This document shows positions 35,458 to 43,754 of a DNA stretch of 64,000 bases, one piece after another; within the stretch, counting starts at the first letter, position 1, and the number at the start of each line of letters is the position of its first letter. Below the pieces are notes generated by a model. It saw nothing but the letters and a program-made list of their open reading frames with translations. It was not told where the DNA came from and searched no databases. The translations under genes were made by a program, and so were the position numbers. The stretch covers positions 62,001 to 126,000 of the forward strand of contig JAHHIF010000001.1 in the NCBI GenBank assembly GCA_019358875.1, in the 5' to 3' direction. The DNA comes from Symplocastrum torsivum CPER-KK1 (GTDB taxonomy: Bacteria; Cyanobacteriota; Cyanobacteriia; Cyanobacteriales; Coleofasciculaceae).

Positions 35458-35498
35458 AAAAAAAAATTAGGGAAAGTAAAGGGTCTAGCCCTTTCCCT
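35458..35498 (-). terminator. Rho-independent terminator downstream of lrtA/hpf
   Basis: On the minus strand an 8-bp stem AGGGAAAG/CTTTCCCT, with an inner GGG/CC pairing, is followed by nine consecutive T residues (35458-35466 on the complementary strand). It lies about 160 bp after the lrtA stop codon and is the best terminator in the window. Confidence 0.75.
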
Positions 35499-35656
35499 TT
35501 CCCCTATTGAGCTAATAAAGTGCAAAGGTATTACTAAAAAAGGAATCCAATCCGGCTTTATGCGTTACATAAATGCCAATCTCCGCTTCTTGACCAAATA
35601 ATTTCCTTGATTATCTAATGGACAACTTGGAGCTAGAAACCTGTGTTTTTCAAAGG

Positions 35657-36307
35657 TCAAAGAACATTTGATTTTTCAGAGATGAACTCAACATTTTGGT
35701 GAACCTTGCCATTTTTTTGATTGGTATGACCATTCCCATTGCGGGGCTGAATTACGCCATATCCACCATGGTTACGCTCGTAAATCACGTTGATCTCGTC
35801 GGTTTTAGCATTCCGAAACATATAAAAATCGTGATCTACCAGTTGTAGTTGTTCTAAAGCTTCCTCAATAGTCATCGGTGGCATGGCAAAATACTTCATG
35901 CGTAGCACTTCACTGGGTAGTTCAGGAGTGCGATCGCCAATTAGATCTGGAGCTACGGGTATGTCATCAACGATTACACCAGTCTTCGGCTGCTCATGAG
36001 TTTTCCGGTGTTGTAGCTTCTCTTTATATTTTCGTAGCTGGCGATGAATCTTATCTGCAACTAAGTCAATGCTGGCGTATAAATCTTCGCTACCTTCTTG
36101 AGCACGAATTACTGTTCCATTGGCATAAATCGTCACTTCAGCAGTTTGCTTAGAATTTATCCGGGGGTTTTTCGCCACAGATAAATGTACATCCACCTCG
36201 GTTGTCATTGTCTGAAAGTGACTGACAGCCTTTTCAATTTTTTGATGTACATACTCACGGATTGCATCAGTGATGTCGATGTTTTTGCCCTGGATCACTA
36301 GCTTCAT
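35657..36307 (-). CDS. hpf: Ribosome hibernation promoting factor, long form (light-repressed LrtA)
   Basis: A 216-residue long-form HPF. The N-terminal ribosome-binding domain (about 1-105) has [24 protein letters not shown] and the [18 protein letters not shown] helix. The C-terminal dimerisation domain (about 150-200) is marked by [30 protein letters not shown]. It promotes 100S ribosome dimers in resting or dark cells; cyanobacterial orthologues (LrtA) are light-repressed. A 175-bp leader separates it from divergent lipB. The terminator at 35458 ends the transcript. Confidence 0.95.
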   Translation of the reverse strand: MKLVIQGKNIDITDAIREYVHQKIEKAVSHFQTMTTEVDVHLSVAKNPRINSKQTAEVTIYANGTVIRAQEGSEDLYASIDLVADKIHRQLRKYKEKLQHRKTHEQPKTGVIVDDIPVAPDLIGDRTPELPSEVLRMKYFAMPPMTIEEALEQLQLVDHDFYMFRNAKTDEINVIYERNHGGYGVIQPRNGNGHTNQKNGKVHQNVEFISEKSNVL

Positions 36308-36482
36308 ACTGATTACTCCATCATGTACTGTTTGAGTCGAAAAGGGCGGCGGTGGCTAGACTTGCCGCTCTTTGGAGAATACTTTCATTGTAGGACTCAG
36401 CTTTTTAGCACCAAGACGAGATTAAGAAAACGATAAGCTTCAGGTTAACTCTTTACACAAGTCTTCACAAGGAGAAGGGAAC

Positions 36483-37148
36483 GTGCAGCGTCGATGCTTG
36501 TTAGATAATCAAGGGGTAGTGCCTTATTCTGTAGCTTGGGACTGGCAGCGATCGCTTTTGGAAGAACGCATCAAAGACGCTAGTCTTGATGATGTCCTCC
36601 TCTTACTGGAGCATCCACCTGTTTATACCCTAGGTCAAGGAGCGAGTCTAGAATTTCTCAAGTTCAATCCGAGTGAAGTGGCTGTAGAGGTTCATCGAGT
36701 TGAACGCGGTGGTGAAGTGACGTATCATTGCCCAGGACAGCTAGTCGGTTACCCGATTTTGAATCTGCGGCATTATCAGCAAGACTTGCACTGGTATTTG
36801 CGACAGTTGGAAGAAGTCTTGATTCGGCTATTGGGTAGCTATGGACTAAAAGGCGATCGCATTGCTGGAATGACTGGCGTTTGGCTAGAAGGACGTAAAG
36901 TTGCCGCCATTGGCATCAAAGTATCTCGGTGGATTACCATGCATGGCTTTGCCTTAAATGTTTGTCCTGACCTTACAGGCTTTCAGCAGATTGTACCTTG
37001 TGGGATTGCCAATAAACCTGTGGGTAGTCTCGCTCAGTTTATCCCAGGTATTTGTGTAGAGGACGTGCGAACGTCTGTTGCCGCTGCCTTTGCAGAGGTT
37101 TTTGGCGTTGAACTCATCCTTCATCCTTCCAAAAACTTCAAGCACTAA
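36483..37148 (+). CDS. lipB: Lipoyl(octanoyl) transferase
   Basis: Transfers octanoate from acyl carrier protein to lipoyl domains, the first step of endogenous lipoate synthesis. Seen: [54 protein letters not shown] (catalytic Lys in the GIKV segment) and VPCGI (catalytic Cys). Start is GTG at 36483, supported by AGGAG 9-13 bp upstream and by family alignment. It is divergent from lrtA and overlaps the convergent gene at 37138 by 11 bp. Confidence 0.95.
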   Translation: MQRRCLLDNQGVVPYSVAWDWQRSLLEERIKDASLDDVLLLLEHPPVYTLGQGASLEFLKFNPSEVAVEVHRVERGGEVTYHCPGQLVGYPILNLRHYQQDLHWYLRQLEEVLIRLLGSYGLKGDRIAGMTGVWLEGRKVAAIGIKVSRWITMHGFALNVCPDLTGFQQIVPCGIANKPVGSLAQFIPGICVEDVRTSVAAAFAEVFGVELILHPSKNFKH

Positions 37149-37566
37149 GCTTTTCTTCCCAAAGTCGCCGGAGAAGTTTGCCCTCCTGCCGAAGTTCTCT
37201 TAATCTTTTGTTATCGTTTTCTAAGTAAAAGGTTTCTTCAAGCTTGCCAAATTTGATTACTAGTTTATTTGCCTCAATCATTTGGTAATCAAGGATTCGA
37301 GGACTATCACCACTTAAGCTTTTATTGGTGAAAACTAAATTTGGCTGATTAGCATCAACACACCAAGACATCTGTCCAGATTCATCTTTAATTACATAGT
37401 TCCAAGCCATTTTTACTCCAAATTCCGCTTCACTAAGCTGGTGAATTTGGCTAATTGCAAGGAGTTCCTGCTCATCGAGTAAACTGACTTTTACCTTAAC
37501 GAGCTTAGAAACCCAAATTCCTTTGGAGCGAAACCAAAAATCATATAACTCCTGATGAAAAAACAT
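37138..37566 (-). CDS. Conserved hypothetical protein, possibly lipocalin-like (CpcS/CpeS-type)
   Basis: A 142-residue soluble protein starting [26 protein letters not shown]. Alternating beta-strands follow ([58 protein letters not shown]) and an R/E-rich terminal helix. The FWFRSKGIW opening and single-barrel strand pattern resemble phycobiliprotein-lyase lipocalins, but I cannot confirm the family. The ATG at 37564-37566 follows AGAGG and is preferred to a GTG two codons earlier. Its 3' end overlaps lipB by 11 bp. Confidence 0.55.
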   Translation of the reverse strand: MFFHQELYDFWFRSKGIWVSKLVKVKVSLLDEQELLAISQIHQLSEAEFGVKMAWNYVIKDESGQMSWCVDANQPNLVFTNKSLSGDSPRILDYQMIEANKLVIKFGKLEETFYLENDNKRLRELRQEGKLLRRLWEEKLSA

Positions 37567-37808
37567 AGACACCTCTTTGTATTCTTACTTGGTATAAAGT
37601 AGACCAAAGCTAATCTTTTGGTTAGTTAATAGGTGCAATGAGTAGCTCAAGTCCACTAGTGAATTCTTCAATCTAACGAGTTATATTTCCGCCAAGTTGG
37701 AAAAATGATGCAGTATCCAATGAGAAATCGGAAGTTTTTCTAAATTTCTTACGGATGAAGTAAACACGCTGCCGAAGAGAAGAAGATAATAATGCTCTTT
37801 CATTGTTG

Positions 37809-37835
37809 CCTCAGCACGAAGCTGAGGTTTTTTTT
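37809..37835 (+). terminator. Hairpin plus T-tract (terminator-like)
   Basis: The stem CCTCAGC/GCTGAGG with an ACGAA loop is followed by TTTTTTTTTA. It points along the plus strand but the nearest upstream plus-strand gene, lipB, ends 660 bp before. It may terminate an unannotated small RNA in 37570-37808 or insulate the NACHT gene. Confidence 0.6.
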
Positions 37836-37854
37836 ATTGAGATATCAGCACCTC

Positions 37855-37887
37855 AGATCCCCGACTTCTCCAAGAAGTCGGGGATCT
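37855..37887. repeat. Perfect 15-bp palindrome (AGATCCCCGACTTCT)
   Basis: The arms AGATCCCCGACTTCT and AGAAGTCGGGGATCT are separated by CCA. I recognise this as a palindromic spacer repeat widely dispersed in cyanobacterial genomes. It lies 148 bp before the NACHT gene, 20 bp after the terminator-like hairpin. Confidence 0.8.
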
Positions 37888-38035
37888 ACTCTCTATTTCC
37901 GTTCTATCCGTGCCTATCAAAGAATTTTGAATCTTGAATGAGCTGAGACACAATAGGACTATTTAATACAAAATCTGCTCTCTACCTGTAGAGAAGTCAC
38001 AGCTTCCGAGTCCTATTTTTTAGCTTGCTACTTCC

Positions 38036-40741
38036 ATGACTGAGAAATCACCAGAGTCGAAAACTCCTCTATCAGACCAACTTGCGGATGCTTTGCTCAA
38101 AGTGCTGTTTGTGGGTAGTGGTGGGTCATCCCTGTTCTTTTTGTTTCAAAACGAAATCCCAAAAGCCTTGATTGCGATGGGAGTTGCGGGTGGGACGAGT
38201 TTGTTGACTAGTTTTTGGGATGGTTTGCTAGAAATCCTCAGAACTCGCATGAAAGAACGGGGTCAAGAGGTCGGTAAAGCTATTGACCGAACCTTGGATC
38301 TCACACTGTCTGGTTTTAAGAAGAAATATCTGGAAGTTCTCAAGGTTGAGTGCTACAGCCTCGATGTGGAAGGGCATCAAATCGAGCAAACTCTGGCACT
38401 TGAGGATGTATTTGTGCCGTTATACATTGAGTCAGGTCACAATGCGGGGATTCTGACGACGGGTAGTCAGGAAATTTGGGAGTTTTTGCCCAAACAGCAT
38501 TATTCTCTGGGTCAGTATCCTCACCGCAGAATTGTTATTCTAGCGGGTCCAGGCTATGGCAAAACGACTCTGCTGCGCTACTTAACTTTCACGTATGTCA
38601 CCAAATCTCACCCCTCACAAACCCGTTGGTTCATCCCTATCCTGTTGCGGTTGCGCGAGGTTCATTCTCTGATTTTGGAAGAAAATCCCTCCTCCTTGTC
38701 TAACTTGATTGTCAAGCACTTGGAAAACCGCGCCGAATATCGGGATTTTAAGCCCTCGCAAAACTGGTTTGAGGAATGGCTGGATAAAGGGGAATGCTTG
38801 GTGATGCTAGATGGACTTGATGAAGTCCCGAAAACTCAGCGCGATAAAGTGCGTAGATGGGTTGATGGGGAAATGAAAGCCTACCCCAAAAGCCAATTTA
38901 TCCTCACCTCTCGCCCTCACGGGTTTGAGTTGCGACCGGATGAACCAAATATCCCTGTTACGACTGATTTAAAGCTCAAGGTACTCGACTTTACTCCCGA
39001 CCAAAAGCAGCAGTTTATCGAGAAGTGGTATGGTGCTTTAATTCAACGCAAATGGCAATCTCTACTCGAACATAACCGCCAGAAATCGGAAAGTAGCCGT
39101 TTAGCGGAGGAAGAGGTCGAAGCCAAAAGCAAGCAAGAGGCAAAAGACTGTGCCGATGACCTCACCAAGCAGATTTTTGCCAGTCCTGCCCTCAACGACT
39201 TAGCAAGAAATCCTTTGCTCATCACGATGATTGCTACAACTCATCGCATTCAGACCGTTTTACCCAAACGTCGGGTCGAACTGTATGAGACGATGTGCGG
39301 TTTGCTGTTGGGGACTCGACCTTATGCCAAGAAAACCAACCTGACCCTAACGGCAACCGAGAATAAGGCAGTGTTGCAAGTGCTGGCTTGGCAGCTAGTG
39401 CTACAGGAAAAAACGCAGTTTACCCCACAACAGGGAGAACAATGGATTGAAGATATCCTAACCCGTTGCCGGAAAGACCGCGACCTCAGCCTCAAGCAGT
39501 TTTGGGAGGAAATTGTTGACATAGCGGGTCTGCTAGTGGAAAAAGAAGCAGGTATCTATGAGTTTTCCCATCAAACCTTTCAGGAGTATTTAGCTGCCCT
39601 GCAAATCAAGGAACGGGGAGAGGAAGCGCTGTTACTAGAGAAAATCTCCAATGACCGTTGGCAGGAAGTTATTTGTTTCTACGCAGCGATGGGAAGTGCC
39701 ACTAACTTAATTAACGCTGCTCTTGACAACCCAAATTCCTACACGTTGAAGCTGGCAAATCGTTGTAGGAACGAAGGCCGTGATGTAGACCCCCAGACTT
39801 CAACGCGACTGGAACAAGCTTTGCTAACGCTGCCATTGAGTGAACTTGAATTCGCTGCCGAGGTACGGCTAGAGCAACGGTTTCGCAGGAACTTAATGGC
39901 TATTGATGACCATAGGCTTATCGACCAAGGTCACATCACTTGGGGAGAGTATCAACTATTCCTGGAAGCTCAAGTAACGGGACAGTTTCATTCTCAGGCA
40001 ACAGTCGTGCAGATAGACACCGAACAGATTAACCAACCTGTCAGTGGGATAACTTTTGAGGATGCCCGTTGGTTTTGTGCTTGGTTGGGAACGCAGGCGA
40101 ACTTGTACACAACGGATGATACTGGGGTGTATGACTACCGCTTACCCACTGAGGAAGAATTACAGCAATTTCCTGCCAGGGAACCGGGGCAACAGCAACT
40201 GGTAGCTTGGACAAGTTCGCCCAACAGTCAAGCTAATGCTCTACGTGTGGTGCGGGTGCAACTGCCTAACCCTTACAAAGCCTTGCTGAACTACTTGGCT
40301 AATGGTCGCTGGCTCGAAGCGGATAAGGAAACAGCCAACGTGATGCTAGAAGTAGCAGGGCAAAAAGACCGAGGCTACCTAGACATAGAAGACATCAAGA
40401 GATTTCCCTGTGAAGACCTACAAATAATCGACCAGTTATGGGTAAAATTCAGTGGCGGGCACTTTGGATTTAGTGTCCAGAAACAGATTTACGTGGAAAT
40501 AGGCAATAAACCCAACGGAAAATACTACGAAAAGGAATTCAAACAGTTTTGCGATCGCATCGGCTGGCCTTTCATGACGCCGCCGCTGGATAACTTTGGT
40601 CACTACGACCTATCAAATTCTCCATCCGGTCAACTCCCGTACAGTCCGTGGGGGAGGAATGTGGGTGGAATCTGGGATGGTAGTGAGGTAAGGAGGGGAG
40701 GGGGGAGTCTCTTCTCTCGCGTGGAGACTTGTAAACTGTAA
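38036..40741 (+). CDS. Membrane NACHT STAND ATPase with FGE-like and GUN4 C-terminal domains
   Basis: A 901-residue protein. Two hydrophobic segments (about 20-38 and 42-58) precede a NACHT domain with Walker A GPGYGKTT (171-178), Walker B CLVMLDGLDEV and sensor FILTSRPHGFE. A helical region with SHQTFQEYLAALQ follows. Residues about 625-745 (DHRLIDQGHITWGEYQLFL, FEDARWFCAWLGTQ, YDYRLPTEEEL) are a formylglycine-generating-enzyme-like domain. Residues about 748-885 match GUN4: YKALLNYLANGRWLEADKET, FPCEDLQIIDQLWVKFSGGHFGFSVQ and FCDRIGWP. GUN4 binds protoporphyrin/Mg-porphyrin and stimulates Mg-chelatase. The tail ends SLFSRVETCKL. NACHT proteins act as signalling or immune ATPases, so a tetrapyrrole-sensing STAND protein is a reasonable inference. 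Confidence 0.85.
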   Translation: MTEKSPESKTPLSDQLADALLKVLFVGSGGSSLFFLFQNEIPKALIAMGVAGGTSLLTSFWDGLLEILRTRMKERGQEVGKAIDRTLDLTLSGFKKKYLEVLKVECYSLDVEGHQIEQTLALEDVFVPLYIESGHNAGILTTGSQEIWEFLPKQHYSLGQYPHRRIVILAGPGYGKTTLLRYLTFTYVTKSHPSQTRWFIPILLRLREVHSLILEENPSSLSNLIVKHLENRAEYRDFKPSQNWFEEWLDKGECLVMLDGLDEVPKTQRDKVRRWVDGEMKAYPKSQFILTSRPHGFELRPDEPNIPVTTDLKLKVLDFTPDQKQQFIEKWYGALIQRKWQSLLEHNRQKSESSRLAEEEVEAKSKQEAKDCADDLTKQIFASPALNDLARNPLLITMIATTHRIQTVLPKRRVELYETMCGLLLGTRPYAKKTNLTLTATENKAVLQVLAWQLVLQEKTQFTPQQGEQWIEDILTRCRKDRDLSLKQFWEEIVDIAGLLVEKEAGIYEFSHQTFQEYLAALQIKERGEEALLLEKISNDRWQEVICFYAAMGSATNLINAALDNPNSYTLKLANRCRNEGRDVDPQTSTRLEQALLTLPLSELEFAAEVRLEQRFRRNLMAIDDHRLIDQGHITWGEYQLFLEAQVTGQFHSQATVVQIDTEQINQPVSGITFEDARWFCAWLGTQANLYTTDDTGVYDYRLPTEEELQQFPAREPGQQQLVAWTSSPNSQANALRVVRVQLPNPYKALLNYLANGRWLEADKETANVMLEVAGQKDRGYLDIEDIKRFPCEDLQIIDQLWVKFSGGHFGFSVQKQIYVEIGNKPNGKYYEKEFKQFCDRIGWPFMTPPLDNFGHYDLSNSPSGQLPYSPWGRNVGGIWDGSEVRRGGGSLFSRVETCKL

Positions 40742-41059
40742 CGTCTAAAGGTTTCGGCGAATTGTAAATATTTATGACAGGGTAAATTTCCACGTAAAGA
40801 CTGCTAGTTCTACCTTTCCGATACCTGGCACTGGCACTCTTGCTGCATCATGACTCCTGCGACTTGCGGGTTGTAACAATTGGCAAAGACAAACTTCTCA
40901 GCAACCTGTTGAACATCCGAGTCAGGTGTTTCCCACTGCGCCCAAGGAAACGCCATCTGTCCCGGTGAAGACTTCTTCGGCTTCCCCCTAACCACCAATC
41001 CTGCTAACAACTGACTTTCCCAATGGTTTTGCTTCTCCGGCTTTGGCTGAATATCCAAA
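40742..41059. other. Degenerate stretch between the NACHT gene and the RAYT remnant
   Basis: A minus-strand frame (stop at 40810) stays open to 41175, with QVAEKFVFANCYNPQVAGVMMQQ near its end. That part looks protein-like, but the upstream half runs through hairpin repeats and has no credible start. I consider it a possible C-terminal gene remnant, not an intact gene. Confidence 0.3.
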
Positions 41060-41190
41060 ATCGGGCGAATGGAATTCGCGGCTACAAAAACAAAGTCCGC
41101 CTTCGCGGACTGAGGAAAAACCAAGAATTTTGAAACCCGCGAAGGCGGGTTTAGTTTGTATAGCTGCGGTTTCAACCGCCAAGCTACCCA
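41060..41190. repeat. REP-like hairpin pair (CCGCCTTCGCGG family) in inverted arrangement
   Basis: AGTCCGC-CTTC-GCGGACT (41094-41111) and AAACCCGC-GAAG-GCGGGTTT (41133-41152) are two compact tetraloop hairpins. Flanking sequences (GCGGCTACAAAAACAAAG and CTTTAGTTTGTATAGCTGCGG-like) are inverse to each other, so the block is an imperfect inverted repeat centred near 41120. Hairpins of this type are dispersed in cyanobacterial genomes and associate with RAYT transposases. Confidence 0.7.
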
Positions 41191-41191
41191 C

Positions 41192-41251
41192 TAGGCAGTC
41201 CCAAGTTGCCCAAACGCAATGAACATACAACTGCGTTAAATTCGCCCTCAT
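41192..41251 (-). pseudogene. 5' fragment of a REP-associated tyrosine transposase (RAYT, IS200-like)
   Basis: The ATG at 41249-41251 begins MRANLTQLYVHCVWATWDCL, which matches the N-terminus of cyanobacterial RAYT/IS200-like transposases, including the HCVWATW core. Homology stops after 20 codons, where the REP-like repeat block begins. The catalytic H-x-H and Tyr are gone. Confidence 0.7.
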
Positions 41252-41255
41252 GTCA

Positions 41256-42116
41256 TTACCCTTTAACACCACTACCAGTATCCGTTGGCACGATGTAGCG
41301 CTGCATCAAGAGGAAAAATAACAGGACTGGCGCAATTGAAATAACTGAACCTGCCGCAATGAGACGCCAATCCAGGGAAAATGTACCCGCAAGAGTTGCC
41401 ACTCCTAAAGGTAGCGTGTAGTATTCCTCTCGATCTAGGACGATTAACGGCCAAAGGAAGTCGCTCCAAGAGCCGATGAAGACGAATATTGCCAGTGTTA
41501 CCAGTGCCGGACGAACGGCGGGTAGCATCACATTCCACCACAACCCTAATTCAGAACAGCCATCAATCCGAGCGGCTTCTTCTAGTTCCTTTGGGACACC
41601 TTGAAAGGCTTGTCGCAGTAGAAAAATCCCAAAGGCGGAGGCAATACCAGGAAAAATCACACCGAGATAGGTATTTTTTAAACCAAGCTGTACGGTCAAG
41701 ATGTAGAGGGGAATCATCACGATTTGGAAGGGAATCATGATGGTCGAGATGATACTAGCAAAAATTAAGTCACGACCTCGGAAGTTTAGCCGCGCTAGTG
41801 GGTAAGCGGCGAGGGAGCAGAACAAAAGGTTTAAGCTGACAGTGACTACTGCAACAACGGTACTGTTAAATAAGTACTGCCCAAAGGGTTTGCTTTGCCA
41901 GACAGTAACAAAGTTTTGGAACGTCGGCTGGCTGGGCAACAGTTGCGGGGGAGATTGAAAGATATTTTCGGCTGGCGATTTGAGCGATGTGCTGATCAGC
42001 CAAAGCAAAGGGAAGAGCATCACAAAGGCGATCGCACTTAGCAGCACATACATCCAAATGGCTTTCAATTTTGAATTTTGACGCTTAAGTAGTTTTATGT
42101 TTAAGTCGAATGTCAT
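41256..42116 (-). CDS. Carbohydrate ABC transporter permease (MalG-type)
   Basis: A 286-residue inner-membrane subunit with six predicted helices. The CUT1-family loop (EAA motif) reads EELEEAARIDGCSELGLWWNVMLPAVRPAL. The N-terminus, FPLLWLISTSLKSP, matches MalG/UgpE proteins. It would import an unidentified sugar or polyol. Its partner permease, binding protein and ATPase are not adjacent, so the system is split. It starts 3 bp after the stop of the cyclo-ligase gene and is probably cotranscribed with it. Confidence 0.9.
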   Translation of the reverse strand: MTFDLNIKLLKRQNSKLKAIWMYVLLSAIAFVMLFPLLWLISTSLKSPAENIFQSPPQLLPSQPTFQNFVTVWQSKPFGQYLFNSTVVAVVTVSLNLLFCSLAAYPLARLNFRGRDLIFASIISTIMIPFQIVMIPLYILTVQLGLKNTYLGVIFPGIASAFGIFLLRQAFQGVPKELEEAARIDGCSELGLWWNVMLPAVRPALVTLAIFVFIGSWSDFLWPLIVLDREEYYTLPLGVATLAGTFSLDWRLIAAGSVISIAPVLLFFLLMQRYIVPTDTGSGVKG

Positions 42117-42119
42117 TAC

Positions 42120-42671
42120 TTAAATACGGTTAAATCCTGTTTCTGTACAAACTAATTGCAGAGGTTTGTCCCACTGATCAATCGGAAGCTGGGGTAAATA
42201 AGCAAATTCAAATACAATCCCAATTGTTGGTGTTGCTGCCCACTCTGTTGAACTTAGCATCCGGTCGTAAAAGCCACCACCGTAACCCAAACGATACCCT
42301 CGTTTGTCGCAAGCCACCGCTGGAACTAGGATTAAATCTACTTCCTTGGGTGACAGCGTTGGGGAATCGGGGTGAGGTTCAAAAATGCCAAATTTATCCT
42401 TTTGCAAGGGTTCTCCAGGCTTCCAGCTATGCCAGGAGAGGGATTTGCCTTGCACACGCGAGAAGCCCCACTGGTGTTTAGAGTTTGTAAATAAAGGGCT
42501 GAGTTCTGGTTCTTGCCGAAAGCTGAAATACGCCAGGATGGTTTGAGCCGAGGTAAACAGGGGTAAGGATTGGAGGTGGGTACAGATGCGATCGCTCTTT
42601 TCCCGCCATTCTGTGAGTGTCATAGATTGGCGAGTCTCAAGAAGCGATCGGCGTAATTCCCTTTTTTCCAT
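42120..42671 (-). CDS. 5-formyltetrahydrofolate cyclo-ligase
   Basis: ATP-dependent conversion of 5-formyl-THF to 5,10-methenyl-THF, recycling a folate storage form. Visible: KRELRRSLLETRQ at the N-terminus, AYFSFRQEPEL, and the family signature LILVPAVACDKRGYRLGYGGGFYDR. The ATG at 42669-42671 starts the family sequence (MEKRELRR). A start ten codons upstream would run through repeat-like CCCCAACCCC sequence. It lies 3 bp from the permease gene. Confidence 0.92.
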   Translation of the reverse strand: MEKRELRRSLLETRQSMTLTEWREKSDRICTHLQSLPLFTSAQTILAYFSFRQEPELSPLFTNSKHQWGFSRVQGKSLSWHSWKPGEPLQKDKFGIFEPHPDSPTLSPKEVDLILVPAVACDKRGYRLGYGGGFYDRMLSSTEWAATPTIGIVFEFAYLPQLPIDQWDKPLQLVCTETGFNRI

Positions 42672-42711
42672 AGAATAACCTAACCCCCAACCCCTTCCCA
42701 CCTCTCCCTAG

Positions 42712-42732
42712 CCCTCTCCTACAAGGAGAGGG
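42712..42732. repeat. 9-bp palindrome CCCTCTCCT/AGGAGAGGG
   Basis: A short hairpin with an ACA loop embedded in CCCTAGCCCTCTCC-rich sequence, 41 bp upstream of the cyclo-ligase start. It is a common cyanobacterial spacer repeat and has no T-tract in either direction. Confidence 0.6.
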
Positions 42733-42770
42733 AAAAGGAATAATGTTTTTAGCTGGAAGGGGAGTAAGAA

Positions 42771-42835
42771 TCATAGCCTCACTCAAGAGTAGGAGAGAGG
42801 TCAGAGTGTACCGCATCCAAGTGAGAAACGCTATA
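42771..42835. repeat. TATAGCG interspersed element, copy B (inverted, short)
   Basis: The 29-bp terminal unit lies at 42807-42835 in reverse orientation (TGTACCGCATCC... GAAACGCTATA on the plus strand). A CATAGC at 42770-42775 may mark the other end. It sits in the divergent spacer upstream of pcyA. Confidence 0.5.
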
Positions 42836-42930
42836 GATTAATTACAAGTTTTGTATCGCCCTGGTTCATTGGCTATGCCAAGCTGAGATCATGAGCCTAT
42901 AGGTCTTTGCTTGGGCAACGTTTATATAGA

Positions 42931-43674
42931 ATGTCAGTAACCTCAAATCCTTCCCTACGAGAACAACAACATCCCCTGATTCGTCAATTAGCTGACTGCA
43001 TTGAGTCTAACTGGCAGCACTACCTGGAACTCTCACCCTATCCCCTACCTACTGAGTTAGGTTACGTGGAAGGAAAACTGGAGGGAGAAAAACTGACGAT
43101 TGAAAACCACTGCTATCAGACACCTCAGTTTCGGAAACTGCATCTGGAACTTGCAAAAGTCGGTAAAACGCTTGATATTTTGCACTGTGTGATGTTTCCT
43201 CGTCCAGAGTACGCCCTACCAATGTTTGGTTGCGATTTAGTAGGTGGGAGAGGACAAATTAGTGCGGCGATCGCGGATCTCTCACCTCTCTCTCGTGAGC
43301 GTATCTTACCGGATTCCTATCGCCAAGCTTTAGGTGCCTTGCCAACACCTGAATTTTCTCAACAGCGAGACTTGCCAGATTGGGGAGATATTTTCTCAGA
43401 ATTTTGTCTATTTATTCGACCGGGTAGTCGAGAGGAAGAACGTCAGTTTCTCTCGCGGGTGGAAAGCTTTTTGCAGATTCACTGTGCCTTTGCGGTTCAA
43501 GCCTCACCTGTATCTGAAGAACAACAAGCAGAGATTTTGGAGAGTCAACACTACTACTGCACCAAGCAGCAGCAGAACGACAAAACTCGTCGAGTGCTGG
43601 AAAAAGCCTTTGGGGTAGATTGGGCAGAACATTACATGACTTCGGTTCTTTTTGACTTGCCAACAACCGCTTAA
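42931..43674 (+). CDS. pcyA: Phycocyanobilin:ferredoxin oxidoreductase
   Basis: Reduces biliverdin IXalpha by four electrons to phycocyanobilin, the chromophore of phycobilisomes and phytochromes. The 247-residue protein shows the family run [22 protein letters not shown], which holds the substrate-protonating Asp (in FGCD), and the earlier [30 protein letters not shown]. The ATG at 42931 begins the family N-terminus. A TTG 24 bp upstream is not needed. It confirms a phycobilisome-bearing cyanobacterium. Confidence 0.95.
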   Translation: MSVTSNPSLREQQHPLIRQLADCIESNWQHYLELSPYPLPTELGYVEGKLEGEKLTIENHCYQTPQFRKLHLELAKVGKTLDILHCVMFPRPEYALPMFGCDLVGGRGQISAAIADLSPLSRERILPDSYRQALGALPTPEFSQQRDLPDWGDIFSEFCLFIRPGSREEERQFLSRVESFLQIHCAFAVQASPVSEEQQAEILESQHYYCTKQQQNDKTRRVLEKAFGVDWAEHYMTSVLFDLPTTA

Positions 43675-43754
43675 AAAGATAGACAGGGGCTGATTTCTAG
43701 GCTCACAACCTTAGCTTGCTACTCACAAACCCACTATCTTACCCCGTAAGATGG

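Noticed and set aside
40810..41175. 121-codon minus-strand frame
   Set aside because: Its upstream half translates REP-like hairpins, so it is not an intact gene. Part of the 3' half may be a remnant and is noted as such.
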